DNA of 64,000 nucleotides from Paraburkholderia dioscoreae (GTDB lineage Bacteria > Pseudomonadota > Gammaproteobacteria > Burkholderiales > Burkholderiaceae). Location: positions 4,216,001 through 4,280,000 of the forward strand of contig NZ_LR699553.1 of the NCBI RefSeq assembly GCF_902459535.1, written 5' to 3'. Shown one piece after another: positions 62,667-64,000 of this stretch (positions within the stretch are counted from its first letter, which is position 1; every line of letters begins with the position of its first letter). The translations under genes and the position numbers were made by a program. The notes under the pieces are model-generated. The model was not told the DNA's origin and made no database searches. It was given only the letters and a program-made list of their open reading frames with translations.

Positions 62667-63123
62667 CCTGAACGCAAAACCCGAGGCTGAACTGGCCGCC
62701 GGCGAGCCGCAACTGGCCGCCGACGCCGCCGCTGCCGAAGACGACGCGGCCATGGCGGACTGGGCCAGCGCGCTGGCCGAGCAGAACGACAATACGGAAG
62801 TCAGCGCGACCACGGCCGGCGTGTTCCAGCCGCTGTCGAAAGTCGAGCCGACCTCGACGCGCAACGACATCGACATGATCCTGGACATTCCAGTTCAGAT
62901 GACCGTCGAACTCGGCCGCACCAAGATCGCGATCCGCAACCTGCTGCAACTCGCCCAGGGTTCGGTGGTGGAACTGGACGGCATGGCCGGCGAACCAATG
63001 GACGTGCTGGTCAACGGCTGCCTGATCGCGCAGGGCGAGGTGGTGGTGGTGAACGACAAGTTCGGTATCCGCCTGACCGACATCATCACGCCGTCCGAAC
63101 GTATCCGGAAGCTGAATCGATGA
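62659..63123 (+). CDS. fliN: Flagellar motor switch protein FliN
   Basis: The 154-aa product has an acidic Ala-rich N-terminus and a C-terminal SpoA domain with LDIPVQMTVELGRTKIAIRN and LDGMAGEPMDVLVNGCLIAQ. It forms the lower C-ring. The start at 62659 (ATG) overlaps the end of fliM. A GTG at 62653 is less likely. Confidence 0.93.
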   Translation: MSDLNAKPEAELAAGEPQLAADAAAAEDDAAMADWASALAEQNDNTEVSATTAGVFQPLSKVEPTSTRNDIDMILDIPVQMTVELGRTKIAIRNLLQLAQGSVVELDGMAGEPMDVLVNGCLIAQGEVVVVNDKFGIRLTDIITPSERIRKLNR

Positions 63124-63731
63124 AACGCGTTGCCGGTCGCGCCGCGTCGCGCACTGTCCCGACTTGCGCCGCACTGGCTGCGAACGTCGCGGCGATGGTA
63201 TCCGCCTCAACGTCGTTGTTCTTGCTGCTCACACCCTCGGCCGCTCACGCGGCGGATATGAACGCGGTCAACAACGCCGCGAAAATCGCCTCGGGCGTCG
63301 GTGCGGGTACTGCCGTTCCGGCGCTCGGCGTCGGCGCAGTGTTGCAGACCATTGTCGGCCTGCTGGTCGTGATCGGTCTGGTGTTCGGTTGTGCATGGCT
63401 CGCTCGCCGCCTCGGCCTGCAGCCGGCGAATCGCGGCGGCCTTGTGAAAACCATCGGCGGCGCCTCGCTCGGCGGCAAGGAGCGGGTCGCGGTGGTCGAG
63501 ATCGGCGATACGTGGCTCGTGCTCGGCGCGGCGCCCGGCAATGTCCGCCTGCTTCACACCATGCCGGCAGGCTCGGCCGCCGTCGATCCGCTCAGCGCCA
63601 CGCAGCCCGGCACAGCCGGTGCGTCAGGCGCAAGCGCTGCTCTGCCGGGCACCTTCGGCCAGCGTTTTCGCGATGCCTTGAAGGGCGAAGTCGGTAAACG
63701 TTTCAACGGGCAAGGCGGCGGGGTTCGGTAA
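63120..63731 (+). CDS. fliO: Flagellar biosynthesis protein FliO
   Basis: The 203-aa product has a signal-like N-terminus and a membrane helix (QTIVGLLVVIGLVFGCAWLA). The cytoplasmic FliO domain follows, with RVAVVEIGDTWLVLGAAPGN. FliO assists assembly of the FliP ring. The start overlaps fliN as ATGA and the stop overlaps fliP as TAATG. Confidence 0.88.
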   Translation: MKRVAGRAASRTVPTCAALAANVAAMVSASTSLFLLLTPSAAHAADMNAVNNAAKIASGVGAGTAVPALGVGAVLQTIVGLLVVIGLVFGCAWLARRLGLQPANRGGLVKTIGGASLGGKERVAVVEIGDTWLVLGAAPGNVRLLHTMPAGSAAVDPLSATQPGTAGASGASAALPGTFGQRFRDALKGEVGKRFNGQGGGVR

Positions 63732-64000
63732 TGCAGTTCAGTCTTCCATCGGCGCGTCACGCGCAATCCGCCCGTATGTTCAGCACCGTCCCGACGAAAG
63801 TGATCTCCATGCTCGGCCGCGCGCTGCGCCGTGTCGCGCCGGTCGCGCTGCCGGCGCTGCTGCTCGCGCTGCCGACGCTGTCGTTCGCCCAGGCAGCCGG
63901 CTTGCCGGCCTTCAACACGAGCCCCGGCCCGAACGGCGGCACGACGTACTCGCTGAGTGTGCAGACCATGCTGCTGCTCACGATGCTGTCGTTCCTGCCG
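63731..64000 (+). CDS. fliP: Flagellar biosynthesis protein FliP (partial, cut by the right edge)
   Basis: Ninety codons are visible, starting MQFSLPSARHAQSARMFSTV. A signal segment PALLLALPTLSFAQAAGLPA is followed by SVQTMLLLTMLSFLP, the first conserved helix of FliP. The rest lies beyond the window. FliP forms the export gate with FliQ and FliR. Confidence 0.85.
   Translation, partial: MQFSLPSARHAQSARMFSTVPTKVISMLGRALRRVAPVALPALLLALPTLSFAQAAGLPAFNTSPGPNGGTTYSLSVQTMLLLTMLSFLP

Overview
The window is high-GC chromosomal DNA of a betaproteobacterium of the Burkholderiaceae, most likely Paraburkholderia or Burkholderia. The evidence is the product sequences, the gene orders (ttcA-glmU-glmS, pxpBCA with a DUF969/DUF979 pair, ahcY-holin-metF, the fli cluster) and a long palindromic repeat near 60.87 kb of a kind I recall from Paraburkholderia. 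There are no rRNA or tRNA genes, CRISPR arrays, insertion sequences or prophages. Genes are tightly packed, with many 1-4 nt stop/start overlaps, so most of the window is core housekeeping DNA.

Layout. 1-8.5 kb holds small metabolic, envelope and hypothetical genes: a LysE-type exporter cut by the left edge, a 3-hydroxyisobutyrate dehydrogenase-like enzyme, a Mut7-C RNase-domain protein, an internally deleted IclR regulator, an EamA exporter, a DUF2242 lipoprotein and a small lytic transglycosylase. It includes an unusual gene-free stretch at 5.1-5.7 kb with two perfect DnaA boxes. 8.6-14.3 kb (minus strand) holds a pteridine reductase-like SDR, folB, ttcA, glmU and glmS. 14.3-15.7 kb (plus) holds a MidA-type methyltransferase and a DUF2905 protein. 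15.8-20.7 kb (minus) is an slt, NDUFA9-like, GST, cca run. Divergent from it is 5-formyltetrahydrofolate cyclo-ligase. 21.4-26.6 kb is a 5-oxoproline catabolic operon (pxpB, pxpC, pxpA and two membrane proteins) with a divergent winged-helix regulator. 26.8-30 kb has a TPR glycosyltransferase-like protein and a TraB/GumN protein. 29.9-37.5 kb (minus) is a complete dipeptide-type ABC importer with two paralogous binding proteins. 37.8-40.8 kb (minus) is the S-adenosylhomocysteine recycling operon ahcY, holin-like, metF, led by a recognisable SAH riboswitch. 40.9-50 kb has a GT2 enzyme, a LysR regulator, a DUF937/OmpA protein, and an oxidative group (GMC oxidoreductase, AidB-like acyl-CoA dehydrogenase, coniferyl-aldehyde dehydrogenase). 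50-64 kb is flagellar: flhB-like, fliK-like, fliT, fliS and fliE on the minus strand, and fliF-G-H-I-J-K and fliL-M-N-O-P on the plus strand. FliP is cut by the right edge.

The strongest anomaly is an in-frame TAG at 54926-54928 inside fliF. It separates the first 475 codons from an intact, same-frame C-terminal part that carries the second membrane helix and the FliG-binding tail. Other notable items are the SAH riboswitch, the eroded IclR regulator, the DnaA-box region, helically phased TTGATA repeats between the pxp regulator and pxpB, and a candidate leaderless promoter at the MidA-type gene. I found no convincing wholly new multi-gene system. The least-explained pieces are the DnaA-box region, the coupled small-ORF pair beside it, the Mut7-C protein and the palindromic repeat upstream of fliL.
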